Positions 36,721-45,176 of a DNA stretch of 64,000 nt are shown one piece after another. The first letter of the stretch is position 1. Each line of letters begins with the position of its first letter. Made by a program: the position numbers and the translations under genes. Under the pieces are notes generated by a model. The model worked only from the letters and a program-made list of their open reading frames with translations. It searched no databases and was not told the origin of the DNA. Source of the DNA: JBDKVA01 sp039679375. Lineage in GTDB: Bacteria > Bacillota > Clostridia > Acetivibrionales > DTU013. Where the stretch lies: assembly GCA_039679375.1 (NCBI GenBank), contig JBDKVA010000065.1:7926-71925 (forward strand), written 5' to 3'.

Positions 36721-37577
36721 GCTTTTTCACCTCGTTTAAGAATCCTGTCCATTGATTTGGATGTATTATAAATCAACTGATCCGGATAATGCTTGTAGAA
36801 CGGTGCTGGAGGTATCATTTCCGCTGTAACATAACTGTTATATCCAATGTTCAATAGATTCTCAATTACCGCAGGGTAGTTAACATCCCCGGACAGCAGA
36901 TCCACAAATCCGGCAGCGCTTCCAACATCTCTCCGGTAATCCTTAAAATGTACTTTCTTTATGCGGTTTCCAAGAATTTTCACCCATTGTTCCGGATAAC
37001 CGGTATTAACCACATTACCCACATCCAGATACGCACCGGCATATGGTGAACCGATACTATCAATAAAAGACCTCATTTCAAGCGGAGAAAGCAGAAATTT
37101 ATTCCATACATTTTCCAGGCCTATCGAAACCTTCCTTGCTTCAGAATACTTCACCAATTCTTTTATCGCTTTAAAAGCCCGTTCATAAGCGACATCATAA
37201 TCCACAACTTCACAGCCGGGAATAAAATCAACACCGACCGCACCCGGAACGACCAGTATCGTATCCACTCCAAGAAGCGCAGCAGCATCCAGCTGCTTTA
37301 TCGCAATCAACATGGCTTTTTCCCTCAGACCGCTCTTCTCACTCGTAAAGGAGTAAGACCAATAAAGTCCTGTAGCCAGGCTGCTGATCTCAATACCCTC
37401 CTTCTCGGCAAGCATCCTGTAGCTTACAATTTCATCTTCATTACTTTCAAGGCTCATGGGGCCATTCTCGTTCAAGGCTAGTTCGATACCCTCGAAGCCT
37501 GCACTGCCCGCAAGTTTTATGCAATCCTGTATTGGCATGTCATTCGGAAAAGACCATATGCTGATGCCTTTTTTCAT
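36717..37577 (-). CDS. Sugar phosphate isomerase/epimerase-family TIM barrel
   Basis: 286 residues of the AP-endonuclease-2-like xylose isomerase fold (IolE/IolI, hydroxypyruvate isomerase). Metal-binding acids are seen at strand ends in GFEGIELAL, VSIGLENVWN, GAYLDVGNV and YVTAEMIPP, with KVHFKDYRR giving the His/Asp-bearing strand. It has GGGGG upstream of the ATG and is first in a leftward pair with an oxidoreductase, divergent from the AraC-type gene at 37750. Likely epimerises or dehydrates a keto sugar or inosose made by the oxidoreductase. Confidence 0.85.
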   Translation of the reverse strand: MKKGISIWSFPNDMPIQDCIKLAGSAGFEGIELALNENGPMSLESNEDEIVSYRMLAEKEGIEISSLATGLYWSYSFTSEKSGLREKAMLIAIKQLDAAALLGVDTILVVPGAVGVDFIPGCEVVDYDVAYERAFKAIKELVKYSEARKVSIGLENVWNKFLLSPLEMRSFIDSIGSPYAGAYLDVGNVVNTGYPEQWVKILGNRIKKVHFKDYRRDVGSAAGFVDLLSGDVNYPAVIENLLNIGYNSYVTAEMIPPAPFYKHYPDQLIYNTSKSMDRILKRGEKA

Positions 37578-37749
37578 ACCATCAACCCCCTATAACCTTG
37601 TATTTAAATATGTTTTCGTGGATTTATAAATATTATAAGCCTTTCCAAAAGATAAGTATTTAGCTCAAAAGTCGGTTTTTTTAACACTTTCAATCACTAA
37701 AAATTTACTGTATTATAAAATGAGAAACGACAAGTCAGGAGACGATATC

Positions 37750-38637
37750 ATGGAATTTACGAAAATAGTTCTGAAGGAAGAACTACAAGTAAAACGTATT
37801 GTTTCGCTCCATTACTTTGAATTTGCGAAGGATTTTATTTTCGAAGGAGAGAAGCATGATTTCTGGGAATTTTTATATGTAGACAAAGGTGAAGCTGAAG
37901 TTATGGCAGGCGAATCAGGATACAGGTTAAAACAGGGCGACATTATCTTCCATAAGCCTGATGAATTCCATAGTGTATGGGCAAATAAAAAAATCGCGCC
38001 CAATCTTGTCGTTATTGCATTCGAATGCAAATCCGAAAAGATGAAATATTTCGAGCATAAAATATATAGTCTGGGCGATACTGAAAGAAATGACCTTGCA
38101 ATTATAATAAGTGAAGGTTTTAAAGCATTCCTGCCGCCTCTTGACATGCCAAAAATAAATACTCTGAAAAAGAAGCCCGGATCCACTTTCGGTTGTGAAC
38201 AATTAATTAAGATTTATCTTGAACTTCTTCTCATAAACCTTGTAAGGAACGGCAGCTATCGTGAAAATAAGAACAGGCTCTCATCCAGTGCCAGACAACG
38301 GACAGAGGATGATATTATTAGAAGAATAAATACTTTTATGGCAGATAATATATCCTCTAATCTAACATTGGATCAAATATGCCATTTCTTAAATATGGGA
38401 AAGACACATTTAAAAACAATATTCAAAAATAAAACCGGAATGGGGACTCTGGAGTATTTTAAGATGATGAAAATTGAACAGGCAAAAATTCATATTAGGG
38501 AAGAGCAGCAAAATCTTACCGAGATTTCCGAAAAATTGGGATACAGCAGTATCCACAGCTTTTCAAGACATTTTAAGTGCGTGACCGGTATGTCACCCTC
38601 TGAATATGCAAAATCCATAAAATCAAAACTGCTTTAA
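37750..38637 (+). CDS. AraC-family regulator with N-terminal cupin
   Basis: About 295 residues. An N-terminal cupin-like sensor (about 15-110; HDFWEFLYVDKGEAEVM in part, GDIIFHKPDEFHSVWAN) is followed by a C-terminal AraC domain (about 195-290; LTLDQICHFLNMGKTHLKTIF, ISEKLGYSSIHSFSRHFKC). The start was moved from 37720 to the ATG with AGGAG 8 bases upstream. Divergent from the epimerase-oxidoreductase pair, so the shared gap of about 170 bases likely holds its operators; TATTATAAA at about 37711 is a candidate -10 for this gene. It probably binds a cluster sugar through the cupin. Confidence 0.9.
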   Translation: MEFTKIVLKEELQVKRIVSLHYFEFAKDFIFEGEKHDFWEFLYVDKGEAEVMAGESGYRLKQGDIIFHKPDEFHSVWANKKIAPNLVVIAFECKSEKMKYFEHKIYSLGDTERNDLAIIISEGFKAFLPPLDMPKINTLKKKPGSTFGCEQLIKIYLELLLINLVRNGSYRENKNRLSSSARQRTEDDIIRRINTFMADNISSNLTLDQICHFLNMGKTHLKTIFKNKTGMGTLEYFKMMKIEQAKIHIREEQQNLTEISEKLGYSSIHSFSRHFKCVTGMSPSEYAKSIKSKLL

Positions 38638-38781
38638 TGTCATGACCGATATCTGTATTACTATCCCATTACAATATGTTTAAAAAAAATTTAATTGACA
38701 GGTATTTTCAATATGCTTGTAGAAGTATTTTGTCGAAATATAATTTAAACGCTGTTTTTATGGCCAGGACAAAAGGAGCAT

Positions 38782-41769
38782 ATGATGAAATACTTACTGA
38801 AGACAATGATTTCGATGTTGATAATTTTTATTCTCCCGTTAACTATTACCTCCACCATAGGAAGTGATTTCGGGCAGGATGCTATACACGCCGTTCCGGT
38901 TTCAGGTAATGCCCTTGCAGTTTCCGGTATCATGAATAATACAGCGCCCTCATATACCGGTACCACCGGAAAAGAAGACATGCGCGGTCTTTGGGTTGCC
39001 TCGGTTGTCAATATCGATTACCCGTCGAAGCCGACTGCCGATCCGGAGCTCCTGAAAAGTGAAGCCTTAAAAATACTGGATGATGCAGTCAAAATGGGTA
39101 TGAACGCCGTATTTCTGCAGGTGCGGCCAACAGCAGACGCTTTTTATAAGTCCGGCTGCTACCCCTGGTCCAAGTATCTGACCGGTATTCAGGGAAAAGC
39201 GCCGGACAATGGCTTTGATCCACTGGCCTACTGGATAACCGAGGCTCACAACCGGGGTATTGAGCTGCATGCCTGGGTCAATCCGTACAGGATCACAAAG
39301 AAAACAGCCGCCGAAGCAAATCCTGCTTTAACCGACCTGTATTCTACCCACCCTGCCCGGCTGCATCCCGAATGGGTGGTGAAATACTCCGACAACAACC
39401 TTTATTTCAACCCCGGCATACCGGAGGTGCAAAATTTTATAGTAAACAGCGTGCTCGAAATCATCAACAATTATGATGTGGACGGGATCCATTTTGACGA
39501 CTATTTCTATCCGGGTAAAAATTTTGACGACGCCAAAACTTATGCTGTCTACGGAAGGGAGTATACAGATATTGGAGAATGGCGCAGAGCCAACGTAAAC
39601 AAGCTTTTGACCGACGTATCAAAGGCGATCAGGGCTACCGGCAAAAATATACGTTTTGGCGTGAGTCCTTTCGGTATCTGGGCAAACAAATCCACAAACC
39701 CGCTCGGCAGCGATACCAAAGGCCTTGAGTCCAATTACGACCATTACGCCGATTCTAGAAAATGGGTAAAAGATGGCATCATCGACTATATTGCTCCGCA
39801 AATCTACTGGAATATCGGTTATTCAGCCGCCGATTACAGTAAGCTTCTGACCTGGTGGAAGGATGTCGTCAGCGGCACCAATGTAGACCTGTACATTGGC
39901 CAGGCAGCTTACAAAGCCTGCAATTCAAGCTCTGCCAGCGCCTGGTACGGCGTTGCCGAGATCGAGAAACAATTGCTGCTGAACGAAAAAACTCAGGAAG
40001 TAAAAGGCAGCATATTTTATAATTATAAATCACTGGCGGATAATCCCGGGCTCGGTGCAACAATAAGAGCGATCTACGATAAGCAGGACGGCAAAACCAT
40101 TATTACACCCGTAACCGTTTCAAGGCCGTCTTCGAACATTAAAACAAGCTACAGCAAATACTACCTGAATGGCGCCTCCGATCCCGGAAAGCCTCTTTAT
40201 CTGAACGGCGAGCCTGTTGAAAACCGCTCGTCCAAGGGTTATTTCGGGCTGCTTGTTTCGCTTAAGGAGGGCAGCAATATATTTACCTTCTCTCAAGATG
40301 GTTCATATGCGGCTCGCGTTATATACAGAACAACCGGCTCCACCGCACAGGTTAAGATGAGTTCGGCCGATATCACGGCTTCTTCTGTATTTCCGCAGTC
40401 TCAGGAATACAGGATGCCAGGCGAGAAAATCACCCTGTCCTGCCAGGCGCCGACAGGTTCGAAAGTTACTGTTAAAATAGGCGGCAAAACCTATGCCATG
40501 AAGTCTTCTGCCTCCTCATCCTCAGGCAGCAGCCTGTATCCGGCCAGATATACCTACACCTACACCATACCTTCTTATAGCGGTACACCGAGGAATATAG
40601 ATCTAGGAGTACCTGCGTATACAATGAATTATAAAGGAACGGTAAAGACCCGTAAGGCGCCGGCTAAAATCGGGGTAATCATGAAAGGTTCACCCTTTTA
40701 TGCCGAGGTCTCCAAGGAAGATATCGATACCTACAAAACAGCCAATTCGTCCAACGGCGCCGCATATGAGCTCCGCAAGGGAATGGTCGACTATGTTACA
40801 GGGATGACAGGCAGTTACGCCCGACTGTCATCAGGACTCTGGGTAAGAAAGACCAGCGTTGCAACATATTCTTCAAAGGCGGGCCTTAGTCCGGCAGTAA
40901 AAACTGCCGTCTACAATACAGGCGCGAAGTGGGATACACTCAAGCTTGATTATTCCTCCTCACTTGCTGCAACATCTGCGTTTGACGGCAGCAAGCTGAC
41001 CATCAGCATATCCGCAGCTACTTCGGGCGTTATTTCGAAGCTTCCTGCAGATTCACTGTTTTCGTCCGTCACCTTCAATAAAAAAGACTCTTATGGCCAA
41101 TATGTTCTTGTATTAAAACCCGGACAGACGATCGACGGTTATTATATTGAAAAAACGGCTTCCGGCATCCTGCTTCATGTCAAGAGGCATGCCAAGGCAG
41201 CCGCCGGCGGGAGCCCTCTTAAGGGCATAACCATTATGCTTGACCCGGGGCATGGCGGAAGCGATACCGGCGCAATCGGGCCGCTTGGGCTAAATTATGC
41301 GGAAGAAACAATCAACCTCAATACAGCGCTCAAACTGCGCAAAGAGCTTGAAGCACTTGGCGCAAAAGTGCTTATGACCAGGACAACTGATGTAACACTG
41401 TCTCTCTCCGACAGGCTTACAGCCTCGAGGAACGCTCTCCCGGACATGTTCCTGTCGATACATGCCAACAGTATGGAGGATAATGTTGATATTTCCAGGA
41501 TTGACGGGTTCTCCGTCCATTATAAGGAGACGCTGGCTGCGCCACTGTCTGAGATATTGCTGGATCAAGCTGTTAAAATCGGCCGTACAAAAAAAGGTAT
41601 CCGGTATGACAATTTCTATGTGGTCAGGGGAACCTGGACTCCATCCATGCTGATTGAGAATGGATTTGTACCAAACCCGAATGAATTCGAGCTTCTGACC
41701 AGCGATAATGAGCAGACGAAGCTTGCAAAGAGCCTTGCCGAAGGAATCGCACAATATTTCGCGCCATGA
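38782..41769 (+). CDS. Secreted GHL10 - N-acetylmuramoyl-L-alanine amidase fusion
   Basis: 995 residues. A signal peptide (about 1-30) precedes a GHL10/DUF187 TIM barrel (about 65-420; MRGLWVASVVNIDYPS, NAVFLQVRPTADAFY, HAWVNPYR, DGIHFDDYFYP). Middle beta-rich, Ser/Thr-rich segments follow (about 430-800), then a C-terminal Amidase_3 domain (about 810-995) with the zinc His/Glu set (MLDPGHGG, the later Glu in YAEETINLN, LSIHANS) and the catalytic Glu in IENGF. It should cut peptidoglycan between muramic acid and the stem peptide and may also act on glycan strands. AAAGGAG precedes paired ATGs (38782 and 38785). It stands alone between the AraC gene and the ferredoxin. Confidence 0.88.
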   Translation: MMKYLLKTMISMLIIFILPLTITSTIGSDFGQDAIHAVPVSGNALAVSGIMNNTAPSYTGTTGKEDMRGLWVASVVNIDYPSKPTADPELLKSEALKILDDAVKMGMNAVFLQVRPTADAFYKSGCYPWSKYLTGIQGKAPDNGFDPLAYWITEAHNRGIELHAWVNPYRITKKTAAEANPALTDLYSTHPARLHPEWVVKYSDNNLYFNPGIPEVQNFIVNSVLEIINNYDVDGIHFDDYFYPGKNFDDAKTYAVYGREYTDIGEWRRANVNKLLTDVSKAIRATGKNIRFGVSPFGIWANKSTNPLGSDTKGLESNYDHYADSRKWVKDGIIDYIAPQIYWNIGYSAADYSKLLTWWKDVVSGTNVDLYIGQAAYKACNSSSASAWYGVAEIEKQLLLNEKTQEVKGSIFYNYKSLADNPGLGATIRAIYDKQDGKTIITPVTVSRPSSNIKTSYSKYYLNGASDPGKPLYLNGEPVENRSSKGYFGLLVSLKEGSNIFTFSQDGSYAARVIYRTTGSTAQVKMSSADITASSVFPQSQEYRMPGEKITLSCQAPTGSKVTVKIGGKTYAMKSSASSSSGSSLYPARYTYTYTIPSYSGTPRNIDLGVPAYTMNYKGTVKTRKAPAKIGVIMKGSPFYAEVSKEDIDTYKTANSSNGAAYELRKGMVDYVTGMTGSYARLSSGLWVRKTSVATYSSKAGLSPAVKTAVYNTGAKWDTLKLDYSSSLAATSAFDGSKLTISISAATSGVISKLPADSLFSSVTFNKKDSYGQYVLVLKPGQTIDGYYIEKTASGILLHVKRHAKAAAGGSPLKGITIMLDPGHGGSDTGAIGPLGLNYAEETINLNTALKLRKELEALGAKVLMTRTTDVTLSLSDRLTASRNALPDMFLSIHANSMEDNVDISRIDGFSVHYKETLAAPLSEILLDQAVKIGRTKKGIRYDNFYVVRGTWTPSMLIENGFVPNPNEFELLTSDNEQTKLAKSLAEGIAQYFAP

Positions 41770-41851
41770 TTTTAATTATTTGTCATAACAGACAGTGATA
41801 TGCCATGAAGAGCGGATTTAAATGTGCAATTTTCGCCTAATCTCCTTCCCG

Positions 41852-42043
41852 TTACTCGTCCTGGAGCTGCAATGCGCCCATCGGGCAATATTTTACACAT
41901 TTAGCACATCTGATGCAAATATCATTATCAACCGCAGGAGCATGAAACCCCTGTTGTTTCAATGCTCCTGCAGGGCACACCCTGATGGACGGGCAAGGGT
42001 GGTTCTGGGGACATCTATTTTTAACTACAATTAATTTTTTCAT
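41852..42043 (-). CDS. Small 4Fe-4S ferredoxin-like protein
   Basis: 63 residues. A C-terminal canonical CIRCAKCVKYCP motif supplies four cysteines. The first half has only C-x5-C-x5-CP (CPQNHPCPSIRVCP) instead of the usual CxxCxxCxxxCP. Two cubanes sharing ligands, or one cubane plus a second altered site, are both possible. The start was moved from 42088 to the ATG preceded by AGGTGAT. It is encoded on the strand opposite the flanking plus-strand genes, with no redox partner beside it. Role unknown; electron transfer is a reasonable guess. Confidence 0.8.
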   Translation of the reverse strand: MKKLIVVKNRCPQNHPCPSIRVCPAGALKQQGFHAPAVDNDICIRCAKCVKYCPMGALQLQDE

Positions 42044-42182
42044 AACATCACCTAATCTTTCTATAATGATTACCTTGCTGAATATCATATTACTAATTTT
42101 ATGAATATCTTTTTATTAATATATTCGAATATACCACTTGTAAAAGATAATTGTCAATGTTAAAAATTATTCATTAATTGTA

Positions 42183-42231
42183 TTGACATATGACTTCTTT
42201 TGTTGTATAGTTAGTTACATAAGTAATTAAC
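42183..42231 (+). promoter_or_regulatory. Promoter and operator of the GntR/ABC operon
   Basis: -35 TTGACA (42183-42188), 17-bp spacer, -10 TATAGT (42206-42211). Overlapping the -10 and the start site is an inverted repeat with arms GTTAGTTAC (42210-42218) and GTAATTAAC (42223-42231), 8 of 9 positions symmetrical. That is the position expected for a repressor, most likely the GntR/YtrA-type product of the first gene. Confidence 0.8.
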
Positions 42232-42329
42232 CGCATGACCAGTGTACTAAATGACTAATCAATTGAGAAAAGCTAATCAACAAAGCAGTAACAATATGGC
42301 TAAATATCACAAGATTGGAGGTGCAAAAA

Positions 42330-42704
42330 TTGAAGCTGGATTTTAATAACGAAAAATCAATCTATCTTCAGATCGCAGAAAACATTGAAGATGACATCAT
42401 AAAGGGCACCATCGAAGAAGAAACACAGATCCCTTCAACCAACCAGATGGCTGTCATTTACAAGATCAATCCTGCAACCGCGGGCAAGGGAATAAACATA
42501 TTGGTAGACCGCGGAATCCTTTACAAGAAAAGAGGCATAGGTATGTTTGTAGCAAGCGGGGCAAAACAGGTGATCCGGGAAACACGCAAAAACAGTTTTT
42601 ATGAAAAATACATCTTATCCCTTATGGACGAAGCAAAAAAACTCGGTATCGGTACGGATGAATTGATAAATATGATCAAAAAGGGGGTTAAGACTAATGA
42701 GTGA
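42330..42704 (+). CDS. GntR-family (YtrA-type) repressor
   Basis: About 124 residues, the short YtrA subfamily: a winged HTH (IYLQIAENIEDDIIKG, IPSTNQMAVIYKINPATAGKG in part) plus a brief C-terminal dimerisation region. The start is a TTG (42330) with GGAGG 8 bases upstream; a longer frame from 42315 would place the ribosome binding site inside the gene. It overlaps the ABC ATPase gene by 8 bases. YtrA-type proteins repress their own operon and respond to cell-envelope antibiotics in some species. Confidence 0.88.
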   Translation: MKLDFNNEKSIYLQIAENIEDDIIKGTIEEETQIPSTNQMAVIYKINPATAGKGINILVDRGILYKKRGIGMFVASGAKQVIRETRKNSFYEKYILSLMDEAKKLGIGTDELINMIKKGVKTNE

Positions 42705-43569
42705 GGTTGTACTTGAAACAAATATGCTCAATAAAAGCTACGGAACCGTTAATGCTGTCAAAGATTTTTCTGTCAGACTGGAAGAAAATAAGATATATGG
42801 CCTGTTGGGACGTAACGGAGCCGGTAAAACAACATTTCTAAACCTGATTTCATCAAGGATATTCGCAGACAGCGGCGAGATCAGGCTATTCGGTCAAAAT
42901 GCCGTTGAAAATCAGGATGTGCTTTCAAAGGTATGCTATATGCCTGAAAAAAATCTTTTTATCCCGGGTATGCGTGTTACGGAAATCATCCGGTCTGCAG
43001 CCGCATTCTATGAACACTTTGATGAAAAATATGCGGATCAGCTTTGTGCAAAATTCGATCTTAATATGAAAAAGAAGTACAAATCGCTCTCAAGAGGTTT
43101 TGAATCCATACTCAGAGTCGTGATAGGCCTCGCTTCCAGGACTCCTGTAACAATATTCGACGAACCTGTCCTTGGACTCGACGCCGCAGTCCGGGATCTG
43201 TTTTACAAGGAACTGATCGAAGATTATGTCAAATACCCGCGCACTTTTATCGTATCAACGCATCTGATTGAAGAATCCGCGGATGTTTTTGAGGAAGCGC
43301 TCATTATGAAGGAAGGCGTATTGGTAGAGCAGCTGCCCGTTGAAGAATTAAAGGAAAAGGCACGGTATGTTTCCGGGAAAGCCGACATTGTTGATAAAGC
43401 GGTTGATGGCCTGAAGGTCGTTCATAGTGAAATGATCGGGAATGTTAAGGTAAGCGCTGTCTATGAGAAGCTGACCGAGGAAAAGCTGAAGAAGCTTTCA
43501 GACTTTGAAGTTGACATATCGCCTATCCCGGTGCAGAAGCTGTTTATTTATATGACAAATAATCATTAA
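42697..43569 (+). CDS. ABC transporter ATP-binding protein (YtrB-like)
   Basis: 290 residues. Walker A is GLLGRNGAGKTT, Walker B is VTIFDEPVLGLD, and the H-loop is VSTHLIEE. The signature motif is LSRGFES rather than LSGGQ, as in YtrB-related ATPases. A C-terminal extension of about 70 residues follows the NBD. It is the second gene of the GntR operon, overlapping it by 8 bases, and is followed at 14 bases by the membrane protein. Function is likely export or envelope stress protection rather than uptake, since no binding protein is encoded. Confidence 0.9.
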   Translation: MSEVVLETNMLNKSYGTVNAVKDFSVRLEENKIYGLLGRNGAGKTTFLNLISSRIFADSGEIRLFGQNAVENQDVLSKVCYMPEKNLFIPGMRVTEIIRSAAAFYEHFDEKYADQLCAKFDLNMKKKYKSLSRGFESILRVVIGLASRTPVTIFDEPVLGLDAAVRDLFYKELIEDYVKYPRTFIVSTHLIEESADVFEEALIMKEGVLVEQLPVEELKEKARYVSGKADIVDKAVDGLKVVHSEMIGNVKVSAVYEKLTEEKLKKLSDFEVDISPIPVQKLFIYMTNNH

Positions 43570-43582
43570 GGAGGGAATTAAA

Positions 43583-44302
43583 GTGAACAGATTAAAAAAA
43601 TGTATCGATTTTCAAATGAAAAGTATGATCAAAACAACAATTATATTCATATGCATATATATACTTGTATGCGCTGTATTATTACTGTTTATAAGTCCGT
43701 CTATCAATGGTGGTTTTAATTCGGGTTTTTATATAGGATGCGCTGTTTTTATTTTCGTTTACGTGATAGCAGGCTACAGGGAGAACTTCAATTATCTGCT
43801 GATGTTCTCCAACACAAGAAAAAATATTTTCTTTTCATCCGCAGTTGCATTTGCTGCAATGTCCATATTTTTAGCAGTAGTTTCGATACTTTCCATACAA
43901 TTGGATGGCGTCCTTGCCAGGTTATTTGAGTTCGGCGGTAACAGTCATTATGGCCTTATCACCCTTATGTACAACGACTCCAATATGGCTGCCGAATTTT
44001 TATGGTTTACTGCATTCTTTATCCTGATATGCTCATTTTCAATGCTTTACAGTTCTCTGGCATATAAATTGGGAAAAATATTTATCACTTTTTTCTGGAT
44101 TTGCTTTGGGATCTCATGGGTTGTTTTGCCAGCCGCTTCAGGTATTGACGGAGCATCTACATTCTTCAACACACTAAAAGCTTACTTTTGCGTAGGTGTG
44201 CCGAATGGAATCCTGCTTGCTCCCGTAAATTTCGCAATTACGGCAGTTATCCTCGGCGCGGTTGCTTATGTGATATCCTCACGCCAGTCCCAGACTGCAT
44301 GA
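43583..44302 (+). CDS. ABC transporter membrane protein (YtrC/D-like)
   Basis: 239 residues with about six hydrophobic segments (near 20-40, 50-65, 90-110, 145-165, 175-195 and 215-233) and no ATPase domain. GGAGGG precedes the ATG, directly after the ATPase gene, so it is the permease partner. Sequence identity within this family is low and the assignment rests mainly on topology and context. A long hairpin (44336-44386) follows the stop. Confidence 0.8.
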   Translation: MNRLKKCIDFQMKSMIKTTIIFICIYILVCAVLLLFISPSINGGFNSGFYIGCAVFIFVYVIAGYRENFNYLLMFSNTRKNIFFSSAVAFAAMSIFLAVVSILSIQLDGVLARLFEFGGNSHYGLITLMYNDSNMAAEFLWFTAFFILICSFSMLYSSLAYKLGKIFITFFWICFGISWVVLPAASGIDGASTFFNTLKAYFCVGVPNGILLAPVNFAITAVILGAVAYVISSRQSQTA

Positions 44303-44335
44303 ACCCAAATTAATCCGCATTTTTTGTTTTAATAT

Positions 44336-44386
44336 CAGAGTGTTGGTCAAACTTTAAAACATCATGATGAAGTTTACAGCACTCTG
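44336..44386 (+). terminator. Two-tier hairpin after the GntR/ABC operon
   Basis: Outer arms CAGAGTG/CACTCTG (44336-44342 and 44380-44386) enclose inner arms AAACTT/AAGTTT. The following plus-strand bases (GCTATTTTCAATTTT) are only moderately U-rich. It sits between converging genes and may serve as a weak terminator for the plus-strand operon. Confidence 0.5.
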
Positions 44387-44399
44387 GCTATTTTCAATT

Positions 44400-44771
44400 T
44401 TACCTTTGATTTCCTTTTTCATTAAATTTTTTTCTTAACTCAATTTCAGTAAGAACAATCGATAAGCACAAGCCTGCCAGCTGAATACCGGTTATAATAA
44501 TGACAACCCAGCCAAGAGTGCTTATATCGCTGTTCTTAAAGGCAAATAACAGTGCGGCAGATAACATACACAAGAGTATTGACATGAATAGCCAGACCTT
44601 CGCTGTATATTTGTGCGCAAAGTCCCATGTTTCCTTGCTTTTCATAGATGTGCTTGTCCTGTACCCATATAGCATGTTAATATTTTCAGGCGGATGCTTC
44701 TTCCACAGCAATCCAAAACCTATCATTACCGCGGGAAGCAATAATATTATAATAAAGAAAAATATGAACAT
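44400..44771 (-). CDS. SdpI-family membrane protein
   Basis: 123 residues, three hydrophobic segments (about 1-22, 58-78, 88-108), with the family's loop NINMLYGYRTSTSMKSKETW (residues about 30-49) and the following KYTAKVW. SdpI is the immunity and signalling protein for the SdpC toxin in B. subtilis; most homologues have no assigned partner. No toxin gene was seen nearby. GGGGGTG lies upstream of the ATG. It opens the accessory stretch of small unrelated genes. Confidence 0.8.
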   Translation of the reverse strand: MFIFFFIIILLLPAVMIGFGLLWKKHPPENINMLYGYRTSTSMKSKETWDFAHKYTAKVWLFMSILLCMLSAALLFAFKNSDISTLGWVVIIITGIQLAGLCLSIVLTEIELRKKFNEKGNQR

Positions 44772-44900
44772 GATAAGTCACCCCCGACGAATCACCGATA
44801 CCTAACAGCTCTGCTTTCGTGCCTGCGCTGAAATATTGCGGCTGATCACCCGACTCTTCTTCAATATCTTATAAGCAGGATAAGGTCTGTCATATTTTTC

Positions 44901-45098
44901 TTACATGTATCTTCTCTTAAATACTGCAATGACATATCTTGACTGACCCTGGCTCATATTTGTGTCAAAGCATGTTACCAATTCCCATCCTTCTCTTCCG
45001 GAATCATTAAGTTCGCTTTGGAAAGACTGCAAATCAAGGATTCCCCCCATAAATCCTTTTGCTTCAAATTGAACCGTTTTATATTCCCATTTATCCAT
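44901..45098 (-). CDS. DUF4177 protein
   Basis: 65 residues. It starts MDKWEYKTVQFE and carries GREGWELVTCFD, the usual DUF4177 marks, and ends VIAVFKRRYM. Small soluble alpha/beta protein of unknown function. GGGGGATTAGGAA precedes the ATG. No operon partner is evident. Confidence 0.8.
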   Translation of the reverse strand: MDKWEYKTVQFEAKGFMGGILDLQSFQSELNDSGREGWELVTCFDTNMSQGQSRYVIAVFKRRYM

Positions 45099-45176
45099 TT
45101 CCTAATCCCCCTTTATTTCTATACATTTCTCCGCTTTTACTTCAAAATTTCAGGTCATAAAAACCGTTTTATAATC

